Shown here: piece by piece, positions 12,599 through 24,700 of the stretch
How the letters are laid out: each line of letters opens with the position of its first letter
Numbering within the stretch: the stretch's first letter is position 1
Assembly (NCBI GenBank): GCA_008694505.1
Contig: VZDJ01007753.1
Coordinates: forward strand, 16,899,003 to 16,963,002
Length of the DNA: 64,000 nucleotides
Reading direction: 5' to 3'
DNA from: Cyanoderma ruficeps
Lineage: Eukaryota > Chordata > Aves > Passeriformes > Timaliidae
Notes under the pieces: generated by a model
The model's input: only the letters and a program-made list of their open reading frames with translations
What the model was told of the DNA's origin: nothing
Database searches by the model: none
Program-made: the position numbers and the translations under genes

Positions 12599-12792
12599 TC
12601 AGTTATAGGAGAAGTGATAGAGATCCTGTTTGACAGCCATGAGTAAGCCAGGAACTCCTCGGCTACCCCCAAGTCTTGAAGAAAACACCACACTAGGAAT
12701 GGCATCTTTGGATGATGGGTGGGGAGAAGGGATGGTTCTAAGCAGATGAGCATCTTGGAGACTCCAAATTCTGGTGTAGCAATCCTGACCAA
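12599..12792 (-). CDS. DCAF4: DCAF4 coding exon 12 (C-terminal WD repeat and stop)
   Basis: On the - strand the acceptor is CCTCCCAG next to 12792. The exon opens [20 protein letters not shown], a WD repeat ending in the IWSL variant of the W-D pair. It continues with [20 protein letters not shown] and ends YHFSYN with the stop at 12599-12601. Confidence 0.95.
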
Positions 12793-15700
12793 CTGGGAGG
12801 AAAGCAAAATTCAACATTACACAAAAAGGACTTTACATGGTTCTGCAAGATTATCACCACAGAGACAGAAGGTCTGTGGGGAAAACACCTTGAATTTTTT
12901 TATACCCACAAGAGGCAAAGTGCACAAGAGGCAAAACAAAAATTTTACACTGAATACTACAAGAGCAGGAAAAATGTGCATTTCCTATGAGGTAATTAAA
13001 GGTACAAGAAGTCAGCATTTAGAGTGCTTTTCTCTTTATCAAGCTCTTACGCCAAAAAAAGTGGAGAAAAATTCAGTCAAATAAAAAATTCTTACTATTC
13101 CACTACTTACTGACCAATCCAAGGAAAGGAGGTCACTGTCTTTACAGTGACTTTATGAAGCTTGGCTGCACTATCAGGGTTTTGTTTCATCTATTGGTAC
13201 TTTTCCTCCCCCCACCCCAAATATTATTATAATAATAATAATACAAAAATTTGAGTGTAACTGGGAATATTCAAAACGAATCTGAGTGTTATAGACAATT
13301 TACAAGCAGTCAGGTCCACATGCCAGTGCTTCAGTTCATCAGTACATTCTGCACTTAAGCACCAACTAAAGATATACACAGTCTCTATATAAAATTATCA
13401 CCAAGTTTCCTGTTTACATGTTGTTTCCCTGAATTTTAAAGTCAAGTGTTTTCTGCTTTACTCTTGAGACATACTGTGGAAAGGATAATGGGGCTTTTGC
13501 AGGACACAGCAGATCAAACTGTTGAGAACCTCACAGGATTGATTACAGTAGATGTGCATCCATAACATAATTTTCATAGTGTATTACAGTATATTTAAGG
13601 TTAATTTTTTTCTGTATTTTAAAGAATTAACAGCTTTACAGCTTCTAACAGCTGTACCTAAGAAACACCCCTCAGGCATAAGAAAATCACTACCATACAC
13701 AATAAAAATAGAAGGGGGAAAAAGTCAACCCACCTGCTATAAGCAGTCCTTCTTCCTCATTTACATGCAACGGGAGAAGAGCATATTCATTGTGGTGACC
13801 TTTGTACTGTTTCACACACTTTGCTGTTCTCAGGTCCCACAGTTTTATCTGCAAGTTGAAGGAGTTGTTTGAGAGAGTATGTATTGAAGCAGAGAGCACC
13901 TAAAGGCTGGATGTGTTGGAGCGTGTCCGCAGGAGAGCCGTGAAGATTATCAGAGGCCCAGAGGACCTCTCCTGTGGAGACAGGCTGAGAGAATTCAGCC
14001 TGCAGAAGCAGCCTCCCCCCAAAGGAGGCTACAAGACAGCTGGAGATGGTCAATTTATAAGGGTATGTAGTGACAGGACAAGGGGGAATGGCTTTAAACT
14101 GAGAAGGTTTGGTTCAGATTAAATATTAGGAATCTCTTTAATGTGAAGGTGGTGAGTGACTAGAACAGGTTGCCCAGAGAAGTTGTGGATGCCCCATCCC
14201 TGGAAGTGTTTGAGGCCAGGTTGGATGAAGGTCTAGTGGAAGGTGTCCCTGCCTATGACAGAAGGCTGGAACCAGGTTATCTTTAAGTTTCCATCCAACC
14301 CAAACCCTTCTGTGATAAATAACAGACTCTGGAAGAAGACCCATAAAATGGAACTACCACCCAGTTCCATACTACAGACTAAGAGCAGACATCTGTCCTT
14401 GGGAGTGGGCTAGAGTACATCCCTAAGTACCTGTAAATGCCCAGATACTAAAAGGAACAGAATATCCTAAACACAACAAAACCGTACCTTTCCAGCCATA
14501 TCTGCTGCCATCAGATAGTGTTCAGCCTCCATAAGGTGAATGGATGTAACTGCTGAGCCATGGAAGAGACGAATTGCTTTCCAGCTCTGCCCCTTGCGGT
14601 TCCGCTGGCGCACATCAATGCTGAAAATCTCACCCGAGCGGCAGCCATTGTACAGCACTGGGGTCTGGGAGAGTCCCAGAGAGAGAAGTGTACTGTGTCA
14701 CATCTGCAAGGATCTTACAGGTTACACAGACACAGCCTGTGTCATGCTTCTGAGCTCTACGATCGAGTTGTCACATCATTTTAATGGATGCATTAACAAG
14801 CAGAATTTTAATTACACATTGCAACATTTTTCAGCCAATGCATTAGTTCCATTCAAAACTCAGCTATTTACTTTAGCTGTAAAAGTTTGCCAAGGTAAGC
14901 AGGAACTCAGTCTAACATAACCATATGCCTGTTTCCCCATGCTAATTCTTTATGAACAAGTCCATCAGTATTTTATAGGGACTTTCTCCTTCTTGGTGGA
15001 GGTAATACACTGAGTGTTATTAGAATGAGATTTTTTTGCCAAAACCAAAACAATTTTACATGTTATTATTGTGCCTTTTGTACTTCCTTATCTTTTAACC
15101 TCTGTAATATTAACAAAAATTGGCCCTGTTGCCACAGTTTGCAATCAGATAATCTTTTTGTTGCTATTCAATTGTGTGCAAGCATCAGACCACATCAGCT
15201 CTGCTGTGGTACACCCATCCAACAGCAGCTGTCATCACAACCTAATGTACAGCATGAGGAGTCCTGCTGAAACAGAACAAAGAGCCCACCAATGAGGCAG
15301 TGCTCTGAAAAAATGGTGTCTGGTTCTCCCTACCTGTGTGGCAAACTGCTGTGCCAGCACATCACTGCTGGTTCCAAACGTCTGACGATGCCCTGTCACT
15401 ACATTGGTCACAAGAACTCGTCGTGTCAGGCCTAAGGAAGACAGATGATGTTGGTTTAGCTGTAATTTGTGTAGCAGATGGGAGATGAATGGAAGAAGTC
15501 CTTCCCACTAAGACAGAGGGGGTTGCTGGCCTTGCAGATAGATCACCTGTGCTAAAGCAGTTGTCTGCTTGGGGATTCAGGCACCAAGCACAGGACCAGG
15601 CAGTGGATATCTTGAAACTGCACAGCATTCCAGGTCGATCTCCTAGAAGACAGGAGCAATACATCAAGTGTTCATAAAATGTTAGGACAGGATGATAACT

Positions 15701-18700
15701 CAGAAAGGTTCTTAGATTGCCACATGTCTTTCAACATTTCGATCTGAAGCAGAGAAAGTATTACCCAATTAGTGGCCTTTTGCTACTCAAGAGATAGGAA
15801 ACAGAAATGGAAGTTCATGATGTAAGTGGGACACCTACAATCTATGTAAATACATGATATTGAGAGCCTTTATTTTATTTTATTATACTGAAATTTATTC
15901 AGTAGTCAGAGGGCTGACCATGGCAGGAAAGGGAAAAATAACACTCGCCTTATAGCACTTATAGTCATTTTTTATAGATGAGTGGGCTAGAAATAAAAAA
16001 ACGTTTACTTTATAAAGTACAGATTAGCCAAAGCCTAACCTGCAAGTTCTGTGCCTGCTTATTAAAAAAAAAAGAAGATTAAGTGATAACACCCTAGATT
16101 TGACCCTTACACATGTAGCCCCTGCACAGAATTTATGCCAATTAGCAGACTACGTCCTCAGTTTTCACTTCCTTCGTGGCACCTCATACATACAATCTGT
16201 CAGGTAGCAGAGGTGCCATGGACAAGAATGGATGGGTAACAGTTTTATACAGGGTAAGTTCTACTTTTCTCTCAGCATCTACTCAGCAAGGCTCCCACAA
16301 ACCACCAGTTTAGGAGAGTGAAGGAAATCAAATTTGGAAATACCTAAACAGTCGGTAGGATATATTAGACAAGAGGACTTCAGTGGAACTTACATCAGCT
16401 AATTATGGTGCAGGGCTTGAAATCTTTTACAGAGCAACTGGGTATGCTGGCCTAGTGGCCACCCACCCTCAGTGAGTCCTCATTCAAGTTCATGCTAACT
16501 CTATGCAAATTTTTTTAATAGGTGCATATATAGCAAGACATTAAAAATTTAAAATTAGTCCATTACTCTTATCTATCACCCATTTCCTCTGTGTAAATTT
16601 AACTGATCATGTCTGAATGGAAATCAGATTAGAGCACTGCACTATGTGACTTGAAGAAGCATGGTTCTAACATCTATCAAGAAGTCCAATTAATTAAATC
16701 CTGCCCCCAAGAACATTCAACAAAAAAGATCAGCTATAGCCAGACATAAGATGCAGTACTCTCCCAGTCAGTCAGGTTTCCATACAACTGGAGCTGGAGC
16801 TTGTACAAGGAGCTATGGGCTGAGGTATTTACCAGCTTTCCACCTCTGATTTATGCAATGAGCATATCTGAGCAGCTGCTATGAGAAGGGATTCTGCAGT
16901 GGCTCTGGACACATGTAAGGATATGTGAGTACTTGCTGTGTGCAGCTTCTGAGTATTAATTACAGGCCAAGCTACTCATGAAAAATCTAAAGTGTTTACT
17001 TTACAAGTGAGATGTTCTCCTGCCAAAGTCAAGTACTGCAGAGCTAAAAATAAACGAGGGCTTTGAGTACTGCTTGTTAATTAATTAAGTCTCAAGTTCT
17101 TTCAACACAATTTCACTTTTTAAGCTGTTTTAGTCTTACAGGAATACAACAGTCTCACCAACTACTGAAAAAGAATGCTAAAATAATCTTTCATTTGTGC
17201 TCTTTTCATACCATAATTGCTACCAAAACTTGGAGACAAAAAACCAACAAAAACACCCTACCTGGGTTAGTGCTGCTGAACAATGATGCTGGAAGCAGAC
17301 TGGCACAGCCTGGTGTTTCTGCAATTCCCATGAGACACAGCTTGCTGGAGTGAGTTAAGAAAAACTGCTTTCTCCCTAGAATGGAACAGGCTGCCTAATA
17401 TTTATAAATGAGAAAAGCAAAATGCCCTGACACAGCTACAGCTCACACTTTTCCTTGAGACCTTTAATGTGCTTTACAGTTTACAACTAAGCTGTGACAC
17501 TTCATTTCTTTCATAGGAATGAGCTAGAAAAAACAATCTTGCTTGTATTTTCACTATCAGATAAGAGAATATTATTGTATCTTACTAGTGATGGGTAACA
17601 AGAAAAAAATAAGCATGGCCTGCATGGCCTTTCTTCTCACTTTTTCATTAATATATATTAATTTAGATCTGTTTTTCATGGAGATAAATTGGAAAAATGG
17701 GAGGCAAGTAAAACTCACTTTAGATTACATTTAAATATTTTATGAAGACTATACCATGTACAAATAGAATTTGAAAGCTGCATTTCAAGTTCAGCAGGGT
17801 AAATCTGTAACTGAATTAGGGGAAAGCACGGACCCACCAAACCAAGCGATCCTGAACCCATCCCCAGCCTGGTGAGCTCCTGCCCCTGATGGGTCGGTCT
17901 GAATTGTCTGGCTTTTCACACAGGCCATTCCATACTCTTCTCTGTAATTTCTTTTGGCACTTTAATAGCACACCTGTTGTCTGCCATCTCCTATGTCAAA
18001 ATTCAGGTTTTTTCCCCCACTCTTCTGGGCTCTGCATTGTTCATTACTGCTTCCTCTTCTGTATCATCAATTTTCCTCTTTACTGAGTCAGACTTGCAGA
18101 ACTTGCTCTGAAAGTTGCAGGTAATGCTACTGAATTGCTCCCATTCTCCTCTCACCCCAACCAATGTGGGGATGGTTTTAAACACAAACCAACTATCCCA
18201 CTTTCAAAGAGGTTCACTTTAGAAAAAGGTAGTCCTTAACCCTCTGCTCCTGTTCTTTTGCCTCAGCCAATTTTCAAACATCAGATCATTTTGGATATGG
18301 CATTTACATACACTATTAATGAAGTGGGAATTCTTCCTGGTAGAAAACATGGTCTTTCATTTACCATTAACATGGGAACAATTCTACATATATCTGTAAC
18401 AGAACCATACATCTGCCTCAGTAATTCCAACATATTTTGATTTTCATTGCTTCCGCTGTTTTCCAGAAAACTTATCTTCTGGGGGAACTACAGGAGAGGT
18501 ATTCCTTGAAGTTCGTTTTTCTGTGAAGCATGATGCACACTTGTGAAACCTGGACGACAATTTTGCTTTTTTAAAAAGGATATAAAACATGAGAATCTGG
18601 ATGAGTCAGTGATGCCCAGCACACAGAGTTTACCTTCAAAGAGAAGAAGACATACTGTTTTTGTGATCTGTTATTCGATTAAGGAAAGGTTATTTCCATG

Positions 18701-21700
18701 CAAAAATGACATAAAATTAGGCACTGGGCACAACTACTCAGCCCATTAAATAACTCAGTAACGGGGTACAAGCATTTCAGCTTCATATTCATAACAACAG
18801 AACAGCATTGAGACGTCTGACCAAACACAGACTTAGGCACCAAGCACATCCTATTATCCTATTCATCCCTGAAAGAACCTGAGCATGAAGAGATCATGAA
18901 AACCTGTTTTAAATATGCTACATATTTAAAGGAGAATGAACACAGTTTAAGGGTAAACTTTAAGGATAAACACAGGATAAACACAGTTTCCCAAAATTAT
19001 TTTTAAGAAAGAAGCATGCCAATCTTGGTAGTTTTGGTAGCCAAACATCAGTTTTGCCACTACAGTCCAAGTCTAGAGTAATCACTATCCTTGGAAGCTG
19101 GTACTTGTATATAGTCTTCCATTCCAATTGTGGTGTAACATTCCTGACAACTATCACTGGTACTGAGCACTTTCAGGACAGGTTTATTGTGGTTCTGTGT
19201 TTACCCAAGCTTCCCATTTCCAGATTCTTCCATTCTCTTCTCCTATCCCCTTCCCCAACCCTCATGGCACTTCCACCTGAGCCTCCCAAGAACAGTGTTC
19301 TGAGAATGCAAGCACCAAAGGAAGGAGGAACAGAAAACAGTACTTTGCGGTTTGTGAAGTAGAGGTTGTCATACATCTCCACAGTGAGAGACTCCTTCCC
19401 CAAACCGCTGAGATTGATGATACCGTATTTACATCCTCCGTGCTCTACATCGTTCACAGTGAATATTCGTTCACAAGCAACATCTGCCTGTAAAATAAAT
19501 GCTTACCAGTCACATTTACTGGAAACTTACAGGAAAAACAGCTTGAGGGAGTTGCATTAGGTCCAAAATGGAACAACACATTAATTCTGATCCCTTTAAC
19601 ATCACCTGCTTTCCATTCACCTCTAAAATTAAGGCCAACGCCTTTTAAATGCATGCACAGAAAAAACAGGTATAAGAAAAGGGTTCAGTCCTCAGCTAAC
19701 AGTAAATGATCTTTCCAATGTTAACAATTCTATACACTTACATGGTTTCTGAGTCCCTTTTGGCTTCAGCTACCTATGCAGTGCTCTGTTTACAAGGCCA
19801 GGAGCTGGTCCTGGAGAGCTTCCTATATAGTCTATGAAAGATCATGAAATGTAAAGTGATTACTGATGTTTACTTAAATTCTCTGAACCACAGGCTTTGC
19901 CACTGTCAAAATTCTCCTCTTTCATTTTGTTCTTCTTTCTCTTGATCCTCTCCACTCCTCCTCCCAGCCCCACAGTAACGACCCACTCAACTCCTATTTA
20001 ATTCCAAAAGAACATGTTGATCAGATTAAAAAAAAACCAAACAAAAAACCGACCCAACAAAATATGCTTTCATATCCAACCTTTTTTATAATTTTCCTTT
20101 GTAGGAAAGGAACAGCTGCTCCCTACCTGTTTAAAGTTACTGAGCACAGATTTTAACAACTGACAGCAGGATTAACACATCTTTAAAAGGTACATTTGTC
20201 CTGTGTGACAAGAGCCTGAATTTTCACTGAAGAGGGGCTCTCTTTATCTTAAAGACTTATCATTTCTCATAACATACCACAATCATTTTAAAATTGTTCG
20301 TTCCAGCAACTGAGGAATCCGGACTGTGAATTTCTATCTTCCTCCTCTGCATGGAGTTCACTTTTAGTTCATGGACTAACCTGTAAAAGCAGGTAGGAAG
20401 GTGAAGGGATTGAAGAAATGAAAATTCAGGTAAGCCTAAATTTAATGCATATGAAAAGAATTATGGCCAGGATATATAGAACTTCTTCTCAATCACCAAA
20501 GAGAAAATGCCTGAATAACTAACATGCTGAAATTTAACTTGCATAACCCACGAACATGTGCATCTTCCACATTCATGGAATTTTATCCCAGTATTTTGAA
20601 CCCCAGCATATCTTTAGTATCCAGAACAGCAACACAGCAAGTTACTAACTTAACTTGCCTTCTGCTGTTCTAATGGGGAGCAAGGGAAGGGTCATGTCTA
20701 TTGAAAGGCACTTACCCTAAAAAAGCTGTGCTATACTCATAAAGTACAATGTGGCAAAACAGCATATCCATATACATACATATAGTGAACTTTTTTTGAA
20801 GTAAAATTGGGAATCAACTTTGTCATTTAAATTCTCATCGTTTTAGTAATCTGATTATTACGGAATATAACCTTTTTTCTGACTTTAAGTAATATGTTCC
20901 TCCTCATCCCAATGGAACAGCAAGAAATATAAGAAAACCTGACAGAAACAGTTGCACTAACAGCAGAACTTGGCACTGCAAACAGAAGACAAATCAAATC
21001 ACTGTACCTGCAATAACTTGTGGAGCTGAGCAAACCCAGCTGCCTTTTCTGTAACAGCACAGATGAGTTCAGTCCAGCCCTTGTTGTTTTCTGGAAGAGA
21101 GTAACATAGAACTGTACTCAGTTATTTACTTGTTTAAGATTCAAATACAGCTGTGGGTCTTTGGTGTTTGGGATGTTAGGTAACTTTTTCTTCTAGCCTA
21201 AACACATTAAAATTTTCAGAAGGTATAAAACTCATTCCAGTACCATCTCCCTAACGTACTACAGTAAGTAGACAAGAATATACTCCTGTGAGATGTGGAG
21301 TGCTTCTGTAAATACAGAAGCTGAGAAAAAATATGAAACTCCAACAGCCATTGTTTTCACTCTACATAATCAGCAGTACCACCTGGAGGTGTAAAGTCAC
21401 CTTCTGATTTCATTACAATACCTCAAATTCTTCTTACACAGCAAAATCTTCTATCACAACAAGACTGACATTAAACATGCAGTCTTACTGTTGTATTAAC
21501 TGCTTTTCCATTCCTCCCACAGCACTGGGGTTGGAACTAGATGATCTTTAAGGTCCTTTCCCACCCAAGTCATTCTATGATTCCATTCCATGATTCACAA
21601 ACTCTTTAGAATTTCATGCAAACGCCTTCTGAAGAGACCAAGGGATAGAGTATTCAGCAGAATTATGGAGTAAGAAATCTTTTTGATAATGTTCAAACAA

Positions 21701-24700
21701 AGCAAGTATTTGAGAGTCAAAATGTTCTTTACACTGAAGACTGAAGAGCTGGTTGGAGAAGTTCACAGCTTAAGAAAAAACAGTGTTCACTTCTCCCAAA
21801 TGACAGCATATAAGCTGAGCTGTTATTTGTAAAGTTTTAAGACATGTTTTTCAGGTAATGAAAAAGCATCCTTGTTAGATATTCTACCCACACTACAAAT
21901 ATGCAGCATCAGCATTAATTTCACTGTAATGCTTTACGATGAAAAGCACACAGGCTTTCCAGACATAAAAGTAAGACCTGCCCTGATTTTTGCTGTCCAA
22001 AAAAGTTCTTCAAGAAAAAAGCTGTTTCCACCAACTATGGCTGGTATTACTTCTTCAAGGTCCAGGAATATGGTAAATAAATTTATTAAAAATGTGGAAA
22101 AATTTAAATCGAGATGCCAGTTTGCCAATTCAAGGCAGGAATTTGGAACCTGGCATGCAATATCCTGACTCAAGTATAACTGTGGGACAACTGCAATTCT
22201 GAGCACAGTTCCTGTGTTTTTATAGATTTTTTTGTTTGTAATGACTTGATTTCATTCCGGTGTGGAACAGCCAAACAAAAGGCTTCACTGAACTTTATTC
22301 TTATCAGAAAAAGAAATTGAATTGTCAGAACTTGAAGACTTTAGTTTATAATCTGTCCTGGGCCAGAGTACAATAGAACCTAATTGCAAACTTTTTCAAA
22401 ACATACCTGATTCTGTTTTTCTTCTTCTTCTAAGAGTCTTAGTCTTTTGCACTCCATCGCCTTGTGCTGAATGCTGTCCTTGGTGAGTGGGTTGTGGTTA
22501 TTATGTCCAGGCAGTAGGCGAAAATAGCGGTTCTTTTCTGGGTCATAATAAAATCCTGGCAGCTCTTCAGGGTGGGCAGACATGGGGGACAAAAAGTGAC
22601 AAAATCAGATGGATAACTAAGTTTATTTACTAAGTAATAAACTAAGTTGTTTATTGCTCTTTGTTATTCCATATCTTCATGTGAATGTCAAGAGTTGTGA
22701 GACCCAAAGCTCTAGCTCCCAACAGGTCCCAAGAATGATAGACTAGGAACAGATGAGGCACTTACAGGAGAAAAAAAGAGGTTATTTATAGTGTCCAAAT
22801 GCACTGCTCTCACACAGGTACAGAAGGGATGTCGCCACTGACCAAGAGGAAATTCAGACCAATCAGAAAAGCACAAAAGAAAGGTTTTGTTGCAGAACAA
22901 AAAAGATCTTTCTTCATAAATAAATCACAAGGGGACACTCTTAGTTAAAAGACTTGGTATGACAGCAAAAAAAAAAAAAAGACAGTGAGGTATCAAGTAA
23001 ACCCAAATAAAGTGATTCACTTCCCAGAACAAGACACTTTTTCTTCAGCACATAGGAGAACCTTAGATAAAATCAAGAGTACATTTGACTCCTTCCAAAG
23101 ATAAACTGGGATGAGAAGGACTCAATTTTAGTGCTTCGCTGTCTGTGTGAATGCAGAAGCAGACAAGTAAAATACTCTGATAGATTTAAAATACTTTGAC
23201 AGATTGTCTGAAGATAAAGAAATTTATTCAGAGGCAATTGTTAACATTTCATTTCACAAGTTTTTATTTAAAACTTTATTTACTAGCAGATTTCATTTTA
23301 AGTATCCTCTTTTTGCAGCTGCTGACCATTCAGCTCCTTGTCTGCATCGTTTAGGTTTCAGCTTAGCCACAAGTCACCAAGACTTTTTCAAGTCAGCGAA
23401 AATAAAAAGTTAGTCAATGAATCAGTAAAGTTTATAAAAGCACACTACATTTAGTAGTTACACAGTAACTACACAGGAATAAACATCTTGCAGGATACAT
23501 CTCCTAGCATGCTCACAACACATTACAATGATATATAAAAACAATCTCTTTAAACTCAGTGTTGTTTCAGGACTCTCCTGTTGTACAGAAATGAAAGTTT
23601 CCACTGGCTTAGTTTTTGCTAGCATTGTTTAATGAGTCAGGAAACCAGAACATAAACAGGACATGTTTCTCAACAGCACTGCTACTTCATCATTTGTTGT
23701 AAATGGGCAAGTATTTAGCCGGAGTGTATTTATTACAGACTACAAAGTACATTGAAGGCACAGAGAGACACTTCACACAAGAAACACACCACAAAGTGGT
23801 GGATTGTTGTGCCTTTCAAAAGACTGACTAACTGAACACAAGCTGTATTTTTTTACATGCTCTCTTATTTTATTTGCTTCCTTAGTAGGTAATTTTCTTC
23901 CTAAAGCAGCATTTCTAGAGGGAGAAACAGAATTGCATTTTTTCAGTTTATATCAGTTTGGCTATGCACACAAGTTTTCAAACAGGAGAAGCACTTGTGG
24001 GCCTGAAAGTGATTTGTCTCTGTTCTCTAGATCTTTACTTACTACATCTTTTTGTATCACCTGATGCTCCTTTTCTCCACAAACTTTACTGTTTGCATTG
24101 TTCCCATCACACCAGATTATTAATGCAGCTACTACTACCTTTTTCATACAATCAGCATATAGGAACTGACTTTTGACCTATAAACATCATCTCTTACCTG
24201 GTGCTACAGAGTTCTGCATTGAACTGGAAGAAGGAGGATCTTCATTGCTGCTGGGACCTGCATTCACTGGGGTCTGTGGTTCTTCTTGTTCCAGACTAAA
24301 AAAATAGCATTGCCTTCAAGATAGGCTCACAATTGCCCCCCACATCTTTCCCACAAAGAATCCAGACAGCAGATCGTTACTGACATCAATGGAACACCAT
24401 TCTGCAGTGCTCTGATAGCACACTCTGCATATCATCATACATTAAACTATGACAATCAAACACTGAAAAATCCAGCTTAAAATTTTCTCACGTACATTAG
24501 TGATACCAACATCCCAAAAACCTTAAATTACTTGCAAATACATTAGAAGTGGCTGTTGATTCTGCAAATGTCTTTAACTTTTTTTAGCAAAAGATTAACT
24601 GTGCAATTGTACATTAAACAAACAGCCCACTCCTGAAAGCATGCAAGTCTTCACAGCAAAAAGTGAGAGACAGTGTGGGTAAAACATTGATGTCAAGTAA

